A stretch of DNA of 39,318 nt from a virus: positions 1 through 39,318 of the IMG/VR virus record IMGVR_UViG_3300033148_002171; one strand, written 5' to 3'. Every line of letters begins with the position of its first letter. Positions within the stretch are counted from its first letter, which is position 1. A program made the position numbers and the translations under genes. Under the pieces are notes generated by a model, which was not told the DNA's origin, made no database searches, and worked only from the letters and a program-made list of their open reading frames with translations. Of this stretch, positions 1 to 6,372 are shown in pieces.

Positions 1-114
1 ATAAACCACGAAATATCTTTGATCGATATATACTCGCCATATTCATGCTCGTCCATTTGCGGCTCGACTACTATCGTTAGTTTGTCATATTCTGACACTG
101 AGCTTTTATTGTAA
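1..114. repeat. Terminal direct repeat, left copy
   Basis: These 114 bases are identical to 39205-39318. A leftward ORF reads through the join when the two copies are merged, so the overlap marks a closed circular or terminally redundant map. A perfect repeat of this length at contig ends is typical of assembly of a circularly permuted phage genome. It is not by itself proof of a physical terminal repeat. Confidence 0.95.
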
Positions 115-143
115 ACTTCCGGTTCATATCTCTTTAGCTTCAT
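1..143 (-). CDS. Small hypothetical protein, N-terminal part (continues at 39171-39318)
   Basis: This is the 5' part of a 58-residue leftward gene that crosses the contig junction. The ATG is at 143-141, preceded by GGAG about 9 nt upstream. The protein starts MKLKRYEPEVYNK, has an acidic middle (MDEHEYGEY) and a basic end (GIRAQR). The codons after the window edge are found at 39204 down to the TAA at 39171-39173. No family is recognised. It is the first gene after a leftward intergenic region holding an operator-like motif (283-292), and is followed by other small leftward genes. Confidence 0.7.
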   Translation of the reverse strand, partial: MKLKRYEPEVYNKSSVSEYDKLTIVVEPQMDEHEYGEYISIKDISWF

Positions 144-181
144 CTTATATTCTCCATTATCTTTAGGGTATATTAGTCACT

Positions 182-215
182 TAGAGCCTTTTAGTGATCT
201 AAAGGATAAGCTCTA
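182..215 (+). terminator. Hairpin, possible rightward terminator or leader structure
   Basis: TAGAGC at 182-187 pairs with GCTCTA at 210-215, and inside it CCTTTTAG pairs with CTAAAGG around a TGAT loop with one bulged T. On the plus strand it is followed by the T-rich stretch TATTCTTTTGTT. It could end rightward transcription, or act in the leader of the leftward gene starting at 143, where it lies about 40 nt upstream. Confidence 0.45.
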
Positions 216-282
216 TTCTTTTGTTACTTGACTTAAAGTATTAATTTACTTCAACCGCTAATCTAATCATTCAATATTACAT

Positions 283-292
283 GAACAGTTTA
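283..292 (-). promoter_or_regulatory. Operator-like motif, leftward copy 3
   Basis: The minus strand reads TTTAAACTGTTCAT, matching the TAAACTGTT motif at 3682-3692, 3746-3756 and 38716-38726. Like the others it lies upstream of a leftward gene (start 143). The TAAACT could serve as a -10 box, but no good -35 box is seen 16-18 nt upstream. Confidence 0.4.
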
Positions 293-504
293 AACTCAGA
301 GTTGTCGCTCTGGATCGGCATTTATTCTATTGCCAAGATCACTATAGCCATGTTTGTGCTTAATATCGTGCTGGTTACGACTAAGCGCGTCGACTCAAAC
401 CGCTTGAATAATTACTTTGTTCTGAATACGATTTGCTTTATCTGCTACATGGACAATCAGCCATAGGTACGTTTAGTCTGCACGAACTACTGAAAGAGAT
501 TAAG

Positions 505-588
505 TGGCACCCAAGGCAAGGATCGAACCTGCGCGCTCTGCCTGCTCTATTAAAGTTTGGCTTGCTCTACCGACTGAGCTACTTGGGT
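505..588 (-). tRNA. tRNA-like gene with abnormal anticodon arm
   Basis: Read on the minus strand, the acceptor stem ACCCAAG/CTTGGGT is perfect over 7 bp and is followed by G and an encoded CCA (505-507). The D arm is GCTC-AGTCGGTA-GAGC. The T arm GCAGG-TTCGATC-CTTGC is complete with one G-U pair. Between position 26 and the T stem there are 30 nt (533-562) instead of the usual 22, and no 5-bp stem with a 7-nt loop can be drawn. The only pairings seen are GCC/GGC and CTTT/AGAG. Total length is 84 nt, but the short D loop does not suggest a class II tRNA. It may be degenerate, interrupted or a decoy. The isotype cannot be assigned. Confidence 0.6.
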
Positions 589-666
589 ATTTACTTATAG
601 AGGATAATAAATGTATATTTGACTAACGATAGACTTATCGCTATGATATTCACTTAGTATCTCTCG

Positions 667-714
667 AAGCCCCTTTAGAGATTCATCGCTCTACGATAAG
701 GGGCTTTCTCTTTT
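667..714 (+). terminator. Intrinsic terminator, rightward
   Basis: AAGCCCCTT (667-675) pairs with AAGGGGCTT (698-706). An inner stem TAGAG/CTCTA encloses ATTCATCG. The hairpin is followed by TTCTCTTTT on the plus strand. On the minus strand no T tract follows, so it mainly stops rightward transcription before the leftward XRE gene ends at 728. It is related in sequence to the inverted terminator at 5877-5921. Confidence 0.75.
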
Positions 715-727
715 CTGCGGATTAACT

Positions 728-955
728 TTACTCCTTATGTGCTTTGCAGTCAACGCCAAATAAGATATAATCTGTAGTAACTTCAAATGCCTTTGCCAGA
801 GAAATAAGGTTTGGCGTTGTTACCAGCCTTATTCCATTTTCGATTCTAGATATTGTTGTATGATCTATTCCGGTTACTTCTGTTAAATCCATAAGCGACA
901 ACCCGAGATCAGTGCGCATTGCTGTAATACGATACCCGATTAATTTTTTATCCAT
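728..955 (-). CDS. XRE-family helix-turn-helix regulator
   Basis: A 75-residue protein that is essentially one HTH_3/XRE domain (about residues 6-65). The helices read YRITAMRTDLGLSLMDLTEVTG, with turn and recognition helix IDHTTISRIENGIR and the usual end helix LAKAFEVTTDYILFG. Such proteins bind operator DNA as dimers and commonly act as Cro/CI-type phage regulators. It is the last gene of a leftward chain of overlapping small genes and is closed by the hairpin at 667-714. It is a candidate to bind the TAAACTGTT motifs, but that link is inference. Confidence 0.85.
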   Translation of the reverse strand: MDKKLIGYRITAMRTDLGLSLMDLTEVTGIDHTTISRIENGIRLVTTPNLISLAKAFEVTTDYILFGVDCKAHKE

Positions 956-1001
956 TAGCCCACGCCTTTTTGATTGTTTGTTCTAGTGTTTCAATGCTCA
1001 T
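948..1001 (-). CDS. Possible 17-residue coupling ORF
   Basis: A tiny frame starts at the ATG overlapping the TGA of the gene at 998-1219 (ATGA, 998-1001). It ends with a TAA that overlaps the ATG of the XRE gene (ATGGATAA, 948-955). It encodes MSIETLEQTIKKAWANG. It bridges the only gap in a chain of coupled genes, so it may serve to carry ribosomes to the XRE start rather than to make a useful peptide. Confidence 0.3.
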   Translation of the reverse strand: MSIETLEQTIKKAWANG

Positions 1002-1219
1002 TCCAATTTGCCTCCGCAATTACATTTACCTCTTTTTGAATATACCCATGCTATAATATCTAGCAAATCAATTTGGAAAGTCTCTTGCTCGTAGGCGCTT
1101 ATCCCTACGGTAACAATAACCAAATGACCAGCGCTTTGTATGTCGCAGATATTTCCCTGGTTAACCCAATGCTCGTCGAGCTTTTCAACCAAATAATCCG
1201 CTAATAACTTCTCATTCAC
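998..1219 (-). CDS. Small hypothetical protein with C-terminal Cys pair
   Basis: A 73-residue protein with a GTG start at 1219, whose GTGA overlaps the stop of the upstream ribbon-helix-helix gene. The body looks alpha/beta (HLVIVTVGISAYEQETFQID) and the C-terminus is KRGKCNCGGKLE, where a CNC pair could bind metal or serve as a redox pair. No family is recognised. It lies between two small DNA-binding proteins, so a role in the same regulatory unit is plausible. Confidence 0.65.
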   Translation of the reverse strand: MNEKLLADYLVEKLDEHWVNQGNICDIQSAGHLVIVTVGISAYEQETFQIDLLDIIAWVYSKRGKCNCGGKLE

Positions 1220-1368
1220 TCTTTATCTCCCTCATTCTTAGTTAAATAACTCTCATATAAAATATCGAGCACCCTAGTTACGGGTATATCAAGCTCAATC
1301 GCTAAAAGCTTAATGCTCTTGTATGTTTCATTTTTAATTCTAATTGACTTGTAGTTTTTTGAATTCAT
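1216..1368 (-). CDS. Ribbon-helix-helix-like small protein
   Basis: A 50-residue protein. Its N-terminal strand (KSIRIKNET, residues 7-15) and two helices (YKSIKLLAIEL, then PVTRVLDILYESYL) fit the ribbon-helix-helix fold of Arc/MetJ/CopG-type repressors, which bind DNA as dimers through the strand. The gene starts at ATG 1368, only 16 bp from the divergent tnpB-like ATG at 1385, so the two share a promoter region. Its TGA overlaps the GTG start of the next gene. It could autoregulate or control tnpB; both are inference. Confidence 0.6.
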   Translation of the reverse strand: MNSKNYKSIRIKNETYKSIKLLAIELDIPVTRVLDILYESYLTKNEGDKE

Positions 1369-1384
1369 GTGTAGAATATAATAC

Positions 1385-2482
1385 ATGGAAATCGAGAAGT
1401 CAATAATTAAAGTTCTAAAGGTTAGAGTTAAGGATAAGCATTCTAAGATTCTTAATCGAATGGCATTTGAGTCTAATCAGATATGGAACACTGTTAACTC
1501 AGAGGCTGCTGAGTGGCAATACATACCAGTTCCAGAGGCTGGATATGTGCGCACTAATATATCCGCATACGATCTTCAAAAACAACTTAAGTGGGTGAGA
1601 CCAGAAAGAAGGATGATTATAGGCTCCGATACTGCCAATGAAGTCATTGCTATACACGCAAGATGTAGGAGGCAAGCAAAAAGAACCAAGCTTAAATGGA
1701 GGTCGTCGGGAGGCTCAAGAAAGTCGCTTGGTTGGGTTCCATTTAAAGGCGCTCAAGTTAAATGGCGTAACGGACAAGTAAAATTCGCAGGGCATTATTT
1801 TAGTGTGTGGGATAGCTACGGGCTATCAAAGTATGAATTTAGAGCCGGGTCATTTTCACAAGATGCTAGAGGTAGGTGGTATTTTAATGTTGCGATCAAG
1901 GTTAAACCAGAGCAGTCAAAAGGTGTTAGTCAGATAGGCGTTGATTTAGGATTAAAGACCACTGCAACGTGCTCGAGTGGCGAAACTTTAGAGCGCGGCA
2001 ATTTCTACCGAAGCATGGAAAAGAAGCTAGGAAGCGCTCAGAGAGCCAATAAAAAGCACCTAGTACGGACGATACACGCAAAGATAAAAAATAGAAGATC
2101 GGACACAAATCACAAATTCACCACCAAATTAGTAAAAGAAAATAGCTTAATTGTTGTCGGAAATGTAAGCAGTTCCAAGTTAGCAAAAACTAAGATGGCT
2201 AAGTCCGTTTTAGATGCTGGCTGGTATCAGCTTAAGACTCAACTTGATTATAAATCGAAAGCGATGCAAGTTGTGTTTATAGAAGTCAACGAAAGTTACA
2301 CCACCCAAACCTGCTCGAGTTGTGGCTGCTTGCCCGATTCGAGGCCGAAAGGTATCGCAGGCCTTGGAATAAGAGAATGGACTTGCACCGAGTGTGGTGC
2401 TACGCACGATAGAGATATCAATGCGGCTAAGAACATTCTCGCGCTCGGGCATGAGCGTCTAGCTGTAGGAAATCTGATCTAG
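1385..2482 (+). CDS. tnpB: TnpB-like protein (IS200/IS605 accessory, RuvC and zinc ribbon)
   Basis: A 365-residue protein of the TnpB/OrfB zinc-ribbon family, the RNA-guided nucleases of IS200/IS605 elements and ancestors of Cas12. The RuvC-I motif GVDLGLK gives Asp187. The zinc ribbon has Cys310, Cys313, Cys334 and Cys337. RuvC-III (HDRDINAAKN) gives Asp344. At the RuvC-II position, where the family usually has Glu (IVVEDL type), the protein reads IVVGNV. A Glu303 in VNESYTTQTC might be a relocated catalytic residue. No tnpA is nearby. The gene opposes the leftward genes around it; its 3' end overlaps the gene at 2479-2715 by 4 bp. It is full length for the family. Confidence 0.9.
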   Translation: MEIEKSIIKVLKVRVKDKHSKILNRMAFESNQIWNTVNSEAAEWQYIPVPEAGYVRTNISAYDLQKQLKWVRPERRMIIGSDTANEVIAIHARCRRQAKRTKLKWRSSGGSRKSLGWVPFKGAQVKWRNGQVKFAGHYFSVWDSYGLSKYEFRAGSFSQDARGRWYFNVAIKVKPEQSKGVSQIGVDLGLKTTATCSSGETLERGNFYRSMEKKLGSAQRANKKHLVRTIHAKIKNRRSDTNHKFTTKLVKENSLIVVGNVSSSKLAKTKMAKSVLDAGWYQLKTQLDYKSKAMQVVFIEVNESYTTQTCSSCGCLPDSRPKGIAGLGIREWTCTECGATHDRDINAAKNILALGHERLAVGNLI

Positions 2483-2715
2483 CGATAGATGTCAACATTA
2501 AGTTTATTCTTGCCAGTGAAAAACCATTCTAAGTGGAATTCCTCAATACTCATTTCATACCGGCTATGTACAAATATAGTCGTAGACATTGCTATAAGGT
2601 TAACACCGTCTGTCTGCTTCACAACGGCGACCTCCTCTCTACTCATGTGCGAATATTCATCCCCGCGTTTAACATCGTGGTGAGTATGTGGGTAGTGTTT
2701 GGTTGCTGTGCTCAT
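2479..2715 (-). CDS. Small hypothetical protein
   Basis: A 78-residue protein with a His-rich start (HYPHTHHDVKRGDEYSHMS) and a hydrophobic, aromatic second half (FHLEWFFTGKNKLNVDIYR). It overlaps the upstream gene by ATGA at 2712-2715 and the convergent tnpB end by 4 bp. The region SREEVAVVKQTDGVNLIAMSTT looks like a beta-rich fold. No function is recognised. It was probably the partner of the genes below tnpB in one leftward operon before tnpB arrived. Confidence 0.65.
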   Translation of the reverse strand: MSTATKHYPHTHHDVKRGDEYSHMSREEVAVVKQTDGVNLIAMSTTIFVHSRYEMSIEEFHLEWFFTGKNKLNVDIYR

Positions 2716-2987
2716 AAGTCACCTATCCTATCTATCTCAATACAGCTCTCAATAGTATCAATTTCGGTTGTTGTGCCATGCTCAGAAAGAGGCAGGTCAC
2801 ACACCGGGCAGTCTTCTAAATCCTCAGTATCTTCCACAAAATTATATTTGTATTTATTTTTAGCCTGAGCCCAAAATGATTCACTTAAGTGCTTCGTCAT
2901 GCTTGCTGTTCTGTAGACTAAAAATGCATCGCCATACTCGCGGCCTTTCTTGTCTCTGGGTGTTGCAGTTGTTGTGTAGATAATCAC
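2712..2987 (-). CDS. Small hypothetical protein with CxxC motif
   Basis: A 91-residue protein. The N-terminus (MIIYTTTATPRDKKGREYGDA) is basic. The centre has an acidic stretch leading to CPVCDLPLSEHG (residues about 60-71), a Cys-x-x-Cys with a nearby His that could be half of a zinc site. The C-terminus is acidic. It is coupled to the next gene by ATGA. No family is recognised. Confidence 0.65.
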   Translation of the reverse strand: MIIYTTTATPRDKKGREYGDAFLVYRTASMTKHLSESFWAQAKNKYKYNFVEDTEDLEDCPVCDLPLSEHGTTTEIDTIESCIEIDRIGDL

Positions 2988-2999
2988 TTAATACTCCTT

Positions 3000-3341
3000 T
3001 CACCAAGAAAAGCCAGATTTATAGCCGAGCCCGACTACACCTATTACAAACATCTCAAGACACGCTATAAATATAATTCTTGAAAACTTAATGCGTCCGT
3101 CCTCTACTGCTATAATGAAAAAACAAGAAAGCACTATAAGTGCAATATTGGTAAGAGTGCCGTATACAATTGTGCTAAAAAAACCGAATCCACCCTCACT
3201 AAAACCCGAATAAACAAGGCCGATTCCAGAGAAAATCATAATATTCATTGCCAAATACAGAGTAATCACAGCTGACGGAATAGCTAACAAAATTTGTATC
3301 CAGCCCGGATATTCATCACATTTTTTATTAGCTTCTATCAT
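3000..3341 (-). CDS. Small membrane protein, three predicted transmembrane helices
   Basis: A 113-residue protein with hydrophobic segments at about residues 15-40, 52-77 and 86-106, separated by short loops (a Gly/Phe-rich loop, and VEDGRIKFSR), so it should sit in the inner membrane. Its start overlaps the stop of the upstream gene (ATGA at 3338-3341). Early phage membrane proteins of this size often act in exclusion or host takeover, but nothing in the sequence names a function. Confidence 0.65.
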   Translation of the reverse strand: MIEANKKCDEYPGWIQILLAIPSAVITLYLAMNIMIFSGIGLVYSGFSEGGFGFFSTIVYGTLTNIALIVLSCFFIIAVEDGRIKFSRIIFIACLEMFVIGVVGLGYKSGFSW

Positions 3342-3646
3342 CTTGATGTTTCATCACATATTTTAAAAACACCCTTACTTGACCTACGTATAACGCCACC
3401 CCTGATCATGTAGTCTACTGCGCTTTGAGCTGACGCCCTTGTTAGTATTAAATCATATTTCCTGAACACGCCAATAAGGATTTGGTTAAGTGTTAGCTCT
3501 TCTTTTCCAGATACTTCGTATATTGATCGAATCTTCACTGCCCTTTGATTTGTTATCCCACCTATACCTCTAGCTTCTAGCATATTAAGTTCGAGTTTTA
3601 ATTTTGCTGGTATGCTTTCATCGAATCCTAAGTCTAACTTCTTCAT
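3338..3646 (-). CDS. Winged-helix-like small protein, first gene of the leftward operon
   Basis: A 102-residue, mostly helical protein. The second half (LTLNQILIGVFRKYDLILTRASAQSAV, then a short hairpin GGVIRRSSKGVFKICD) looks like a winged helix, so DNA binding is possible. It starts at ATG 3646 with AGGAGAG just upstream. It is the promoter-proximal gene behind the leftward promoter that carries the TAAACTGTT motif, a position typical of an early regulator. The family is not recognised. Confidence 0.6.
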   Translation of the reverse strand: MKKLDLGFDESIPAKLKLELNMLEARGIGGITNQRAVKIRSIYEVSGKEELTLNQILIGVFRKYDLILTRASAQSAVDYMIRGGVIRRSSKGVFKICDETSR

Positions 3647-3681
3647 ATTTTCTCTCCTGTTTGATTTGCCTCATTAACTAA

Positions 3682-3714
3682 TAAACAGTTTACACCATAT
3701 GCAATAAATATCAA
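3682..3714 (-). promoter_or_regulatory. Leftward early promoter with overlapping operator
   Basis: On the minus strand TTGATA (3714-3709), a 16-nt spacer and TAAACT (3692-3687) form a sigma70-type promoter for the gene starting at 3646. The -10 box lies within TAAACAGTTTA (3682-3692), an odd palindrome with a central A. A repressor bound there would block the promoter. Confidence 0.6.
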
Positions 3715-3737
3715 GTAAAATACAATAATAAATCACA

Positions 3738-3766
3738 TTGACTTATAAACAGTTTTGTAATAGGAT
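3738..3766 (+). promoter_or_regulatory. Rightward early promoter with operator in the spacer
   Basis: TTGACT (3738-3743), a 17-nt spacer and TAGGAT (3761-3766) form a sigma70-type promoter for the rightward early genes. The spacer contains TAAACAGTTTT (3746-3756), the second copy of the motif found in the facing leftward promoter. The arrangement resembles a lambdoid-style divergent control region. Confidence 0.6.
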
Positions 3767-3790
3767 TAGGGTTAATTAATGGAGGTGGTT

Positions 3791-4174
3791 ATGAGAGATA
3801 TTGAGTTTAGAGCGTGGGACGAACCAAATAAGGAATGGCTTGTATATGATGCCTGCTGGTTTTACGAGGAAGATAATGGTTTCCATTGTGGCTACAAGGC
3901 AGGTCACGCCGCACCTAATGCAGGTGACTGGGTTAATTGTCCTATTGTACAATACACTGGCATGAAGGATAAAAACGGCAAGAAGATATTTGAGGGGGAT
4001 ATTTTAGACTTCGATGAAGCTGAATGGGGAGGTAAATTTAACCCGGAAGTCGTCCCTAGTATTAATCACCTTATAGGTGAATTTCCTATGTCTGGATCGC
4101 ATTTAGACGTTTCAGAATGGCGCGCAGTTATTGGAAACATTTACGAAAACCCTGAACTAATTAACAAGGACTAA
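3791..4174 (+). CDS. YopX-family phage protein
   Basis: A 127-residue protein matching the YopX family: IEFRAWD near the N-terminus, then IVQYTGMKDKNGKKIFEGDIL (residues about 54-74), and IGNIYENPEL at the end. YopX proteins are common in phages and their function is unknown. The ATG at 3791 is chosen over the one at 3779 because GGAGG lies 6 nt upstream of it. It is the first gene of the rightward early operon. Confidence 0.85.
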   Translation: MRDIEFRAWDEPNKEWLVYDACWFYEEDNGFHCGYKAGHAAPNAGDWVNCPIVQYTGMKDKNGKKIFEGDILDFDEAEWGGKFNPEVVPSINHLIGEFPMSGSHLDVSEWRAVIGNIYENPELINKD

Positions 4175-4176
4175 CA

Positions 4177-4500
4177 ATGGCTTACAAATATACAAGTTTT
4201 TATGATTATGTGGATAATGATGGGGTTGAGCATGGCGGCCTGTACGCGTTTGATGATAAGGAGGCAGACGAGCTTGCTGATAAGGAGAAACTGAAATACT
4301 GCAAGTTGGTTAAGCGAGAAGTTAAAAGCCCTGCACAGGTGATGAGAGAAGGCAGGGAGAGGAATCGCGCCAAAGGCCTTGTCCCATTCAATGATTGGGT
4401 AGACGAAAGAGACAAGCCAGAAGCTAAGAAGGAATTCGCTAAACTTAAAATCGAATTGGCAGACAAAAGGCTTAATGCTAAGAGGGGGATATTAAAGTGA
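4177..4500 (+). CDS. Hypothetical charged protein
   Basis: A 107-residue protein starting 3 bp after the YopX stop. The N-terminal part ([23 protein letters not shown]) is followed by a strongly charged helical region rich in Lys, Glu and Arg that is likely a coiled coil or long helix. Its TGA overlaps the GTG start of the next gene. No family is recognised. Confidence 0.7.
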   Translation: MAYKYTSFYDYVDNDGVEHGGLYAFDDKEADELADKEKLKYCKLVKREVKSPAQVMREGRERNRAKGLVPFNDWVDERDKPEAKKEFAKLKIELADKRLNAKRGILK

Positions 4501-4682
4501 CAGACGGAACTCATGATGATGAGGCCTCAAATAAAAAGCTATTCCATTGCTCATTTTGCGGAAAACCTGATCGTGATGTGGAGCAAATGATAGCTGGCCC
4601 TGATGTTTTTATATGCAATGTTTGCGTAGAAATATGCAGAGATATTATTGGCGAATCTAGAATGAGAAACAAAAATGACTAA
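4497..4682 (+). CDS. Stand-alone ClpX-type zinc finger protein
   Basis: A 61-residue protein consisting of the N-terminal C4 zinc-binding domain of Clp[21 protein letters not shown] then [14 protein letters not shown]. The four Cys are 18, 21, 40 and 43. In ClpX this domain dimerises and binds adaptors and substrates such as SspB and lambda O. A free copy could alter ClpXP substrate choice, or be the phage's own adaptor; that is inference. The GTG start overlaps the previous stop (GTGA). The AAA+ part is absent and there is no sign that it was ever attached. Confidence 0.85.
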   Translation: MTDGTHDDEASNKKLFHCSFCGKPDRDVEQMIAGPDVFICNVCVEICRDIIGESRMRNKND

Positions 4683-4839
4683 AATGAAACTACTAAACGA
4701 CATATGCCGCTGCCACGACAACACCTGTGATAAGCATAAGAAGTGCGAGAGATTCTTACAGAGAGAAACCGCCAAAGGTTCTGCCACAATGAGAACTAAT
4801 GGTGAGTGTGTTTACTTTATTGCGGGGGTTAAGAAATGA
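4675..4839 (+). CDS. Cys-rich microprotein
   Basis: A 54-residue protein with six Cys and several His/Lys: [20 protein letters not shown] in the first half and GECVYFIAG near the end. The spacing suggests a small zinc- or iron-sulfur-binding knot. It overlaps the previous gene by 8 bp and the next by ATGA, so it belongs to the same operon. Confidence 0.65.
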   Translation: MTKMKLLNDICRCHDNTCDKHKKCERFLQRETAKGSATMRTNGECVYFIAGVKK

Positions 4840-5090
4840 GCATAACGGCAGATTTAGCAGAATATCACGATCATTTAGCTATGGGCCAGCAAATACAGGC
4901 GGCGCAATTAGTTTGGAATGCTATCAATGCAATTAAAGACGGGCAAAACGAAAACGAAGTTCTTAGCGACTTATTCAGAAAGCAAGATAAAGCCATGAAG
5001 GAAATATCAGCTAAGAACCTTGAGCTTGCGCTTACTGTTGAGCGGATGGAAAAAGAAGCTGATATTGGTTTTGTAAGTTTCACCGGCTAA
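4836..5090 (+). CDS. Hypothetical helical protein
   Basis: An 84-residue, nearly all-helical protein, with a C-terminal stretch rich in Lys, Glu and Leu (KAMKEISAKNLELALTVERM) that is a likely coiled coil. The ATG overlaps the TGA of the upstream gene. No family is recognised. Confidence 0.65.
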   Translation: MSITADLAEYHDHLAMGQQIQAAQLVWNAINAIKDGQNENEVLSDLFRKQDKAMKEISAKNLELALTVERMEKEADIGFVSFTG

Positions 5091-5109
5091 CCCCTAAGAG
5101 GTAAAGACA

Positions 5110-5292
5110 ATGGACGGACAAGACGTAGTATTAATTGTTTACCGGGGGCTTAATATTGGCTTTTATGTCATGTGCCCAGCAATTGGATTCACGATAGCAG
5201 AGGCACGGTATCATCACAAAAGAGTCAAAACAAAGCGATTAGTTAGAGAGTTACTTGCCGGGTATTATCTAAAAGGAGTAGAGAAGATATGA
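5110..5292 (+). CDS. Small hypothetical protein, possible membrane segment
   Basis: A 60-residue protein. Residues about 5-30 are hydrophobic (VVLIVYRGLNIGFYVMC) and could span or touch the membrane. The C-terminal half is very basic (YHHKRVKTKRLVRE). A RBS-like AAGAGGTAAAG precedes the ATG. Its stop overlaps the ATG of the next gene. Confidence 0.6.
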   Translation: MDGQDVVLIVYRGLNIGFYVMCPAIGFTIAEARYHHKRVKTKRLVRELLAGYYLKGVEKI

Positions 5293-5537
5293 GTGAAAAT
5301 ACATTCAACAAGACCATAAAATCATGCAATAAAGCGGATAAAGATGATCGCCATGTGCCTTGCTGGTCAATTAGGGATTTTGCAGAATTAAAAGACGTTA
5401 AATACGATGCATTAGCAAAGAGAATGAAAAAGTCGAAACTAACCCCTAAGTTTACACAAAAGCGAACAAGATATTATTCTATTCATGATCTTAATGAATG
5501 GTACGAAAGCAAGCTATACGCTATTGACACCCATTAA
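5289..5537 (+). CDS. HTH protein of excisionase or MerR-like type
   Basis: An 82-residue protein. The core CWSIRDFAELKDVKYDALAKRM followed by KRTRYYSIHDLNEWYESKL resembles small winged-helix proteins of the excisionase/MerR type, in which a helix-turn-helix is followed by a Tyr-rich wing and a DLxxW helix. With no integrase in the window a true Xis role is doubtful, and a regulatory role is more likely. It is translationally coupled to the gene before it. Confidence 0.55.
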   Translation: MSENTFNKTIKSCNKADKDDRHVPCWSIRDFAELKDVKYDALAKRMKKSKLTPKFTQKRTRYYSIHDLNEWYESKLYAIDTH

Positions 5538-5558
5538 CCACTATAGAGAGGATAGAGA

Positions 5559-5840
5559 ATGGCGGAAACAATGTTAAAAGATAGCGGGCATTGCTGGGAT
5601 GAAACTGGCGAAAGGTGCTTAAGGTGCGGCGATAAAGATTGGTTTGCAGACGAAATGTGCAGCAAGATAAATAAGCCAGTAAAAGACTATGAGATTTATT
5701 GTCCGATTTGCAGGCATATTATTGAAGCCTCTAATATAAGAGAAGTTGAAGAGGGCGAGCATGATAGCTATATCTTTGTTCATGATGACATGCCGCATGA
5801 TGATAACGATACAGAAGCATTAAGTCATGGAATTAATTGA
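5559..5840 (+). CDS. Zinc-ribbon-like protein
   Basis: A 93-residue protein with two Cys-pair modules: HCWDETGERCLRCGDKDW (residues about 11-28) and YCPICRHIIEASN (about 47-59). A His/Asp-rich tail (HDDMPHDDNDT) follows. This looks like a small metal-binding protein. It is the last gene before a 600-bp noncoding region. The GAGAGG upstream of the ATG serves as RBS. Confidence 0.65.
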   Translation: MAETMLKDSGHCWDETGERCLRCGDKDWFADEMCSKINKPVKDYEIYCPICRHIIEASNIREVEEGEHDSYIFVHDDMPHDDNDTEALSHGIN

Positions 5841-5876
5841 CACCTTATAAGTAATGCGCTAAGTTAAACGCCAGAA

Positions 5877-5921
5877 AGCAAAAACCCCTTAATCGTAGAC
5901 CGGCAAAGTCTATAAGGGGTT
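5877..5921 (-). terminator. Intrinsic terminator, leftward
   Basis: AACCCCTTA (5883-5891) pairs with TAAGGGGTT (5913-5921), with inner stem TAGAC/GTCTA and loop CGGCAAA. On the minus strand TTTTTGCTTT follows, giving the T tract. The minus strand shares TCTACGAT and AAGGGG with the plus-strand terminator at 667-714. Confidence 0.65.
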
Positions 5922-6372
5922 CCGGTACAGCAGATGGAAGAATCATATCTACATCGACATATTATGTCAACCCTCCTGTTGTAACCAATCCAAAACTTGC
6001 AGTCACGCATCACTATAGATACGGGTGCCTTATTTTGTCACCGCAGTGCAGAAAAGCGAAATAGAACGATATTAATCAAGCATTTTGAGCCGATGCCCTG
6101 AATCGATACCAGTTCGACTATCAGGATAAACGTTTTAAATGGTGATCTTGTCAATAGAATAATTGACGATCAGGGACGACATACCCTACATATACCGTGA
6201 AACCTGTTTACGATAAATTGATTAATATGATTAACGGCTAAAGATAATAATACTTTAGAACTAAATACATACTCTGCCTCTAGATCACCTTAAGGCTCAT
6301 TAGACTTCTTATTGCCTGAATATATCTTATCATACAAATAACTAAAATAAATTAACTTATTTACATCGAATA

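Larger units (their letters stand above)
144..504. other. Intergenic region upstream of the leftward gene at 143
   Basis: No convincing gene is seen here. It holds a strong hairpin (182-215), a TAAACTGTT-type operator motif on the minus strand (283-292) and, at its right edge, the 3' end of a minus-strand tRNA-like gene. An open frame on the plus strand (281-466) has no ribosome binding site, runs against the local gene direction, and its ATG lies inside the operator motif, so it is not called. Confidence 0.6.

Noticed and set aside
281-466. 61-codon plus-strand ORF
   Set aside because: No ribosome binding site, runs against the local leftward genes, and its ATG lies in the operator-like motif.
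2489-2868. Plus-strand ORFs opposite the leftward genes at 2479-2987
   Set aside because: They are antisense shadows of a coupled gene pair, with no RBS and no recognisable protein pattern.
5289-5537. Excisionase proof of a temperate phage
   Set aside because: The HTH resembles excisionases, but no integrase or attachment site is visible.
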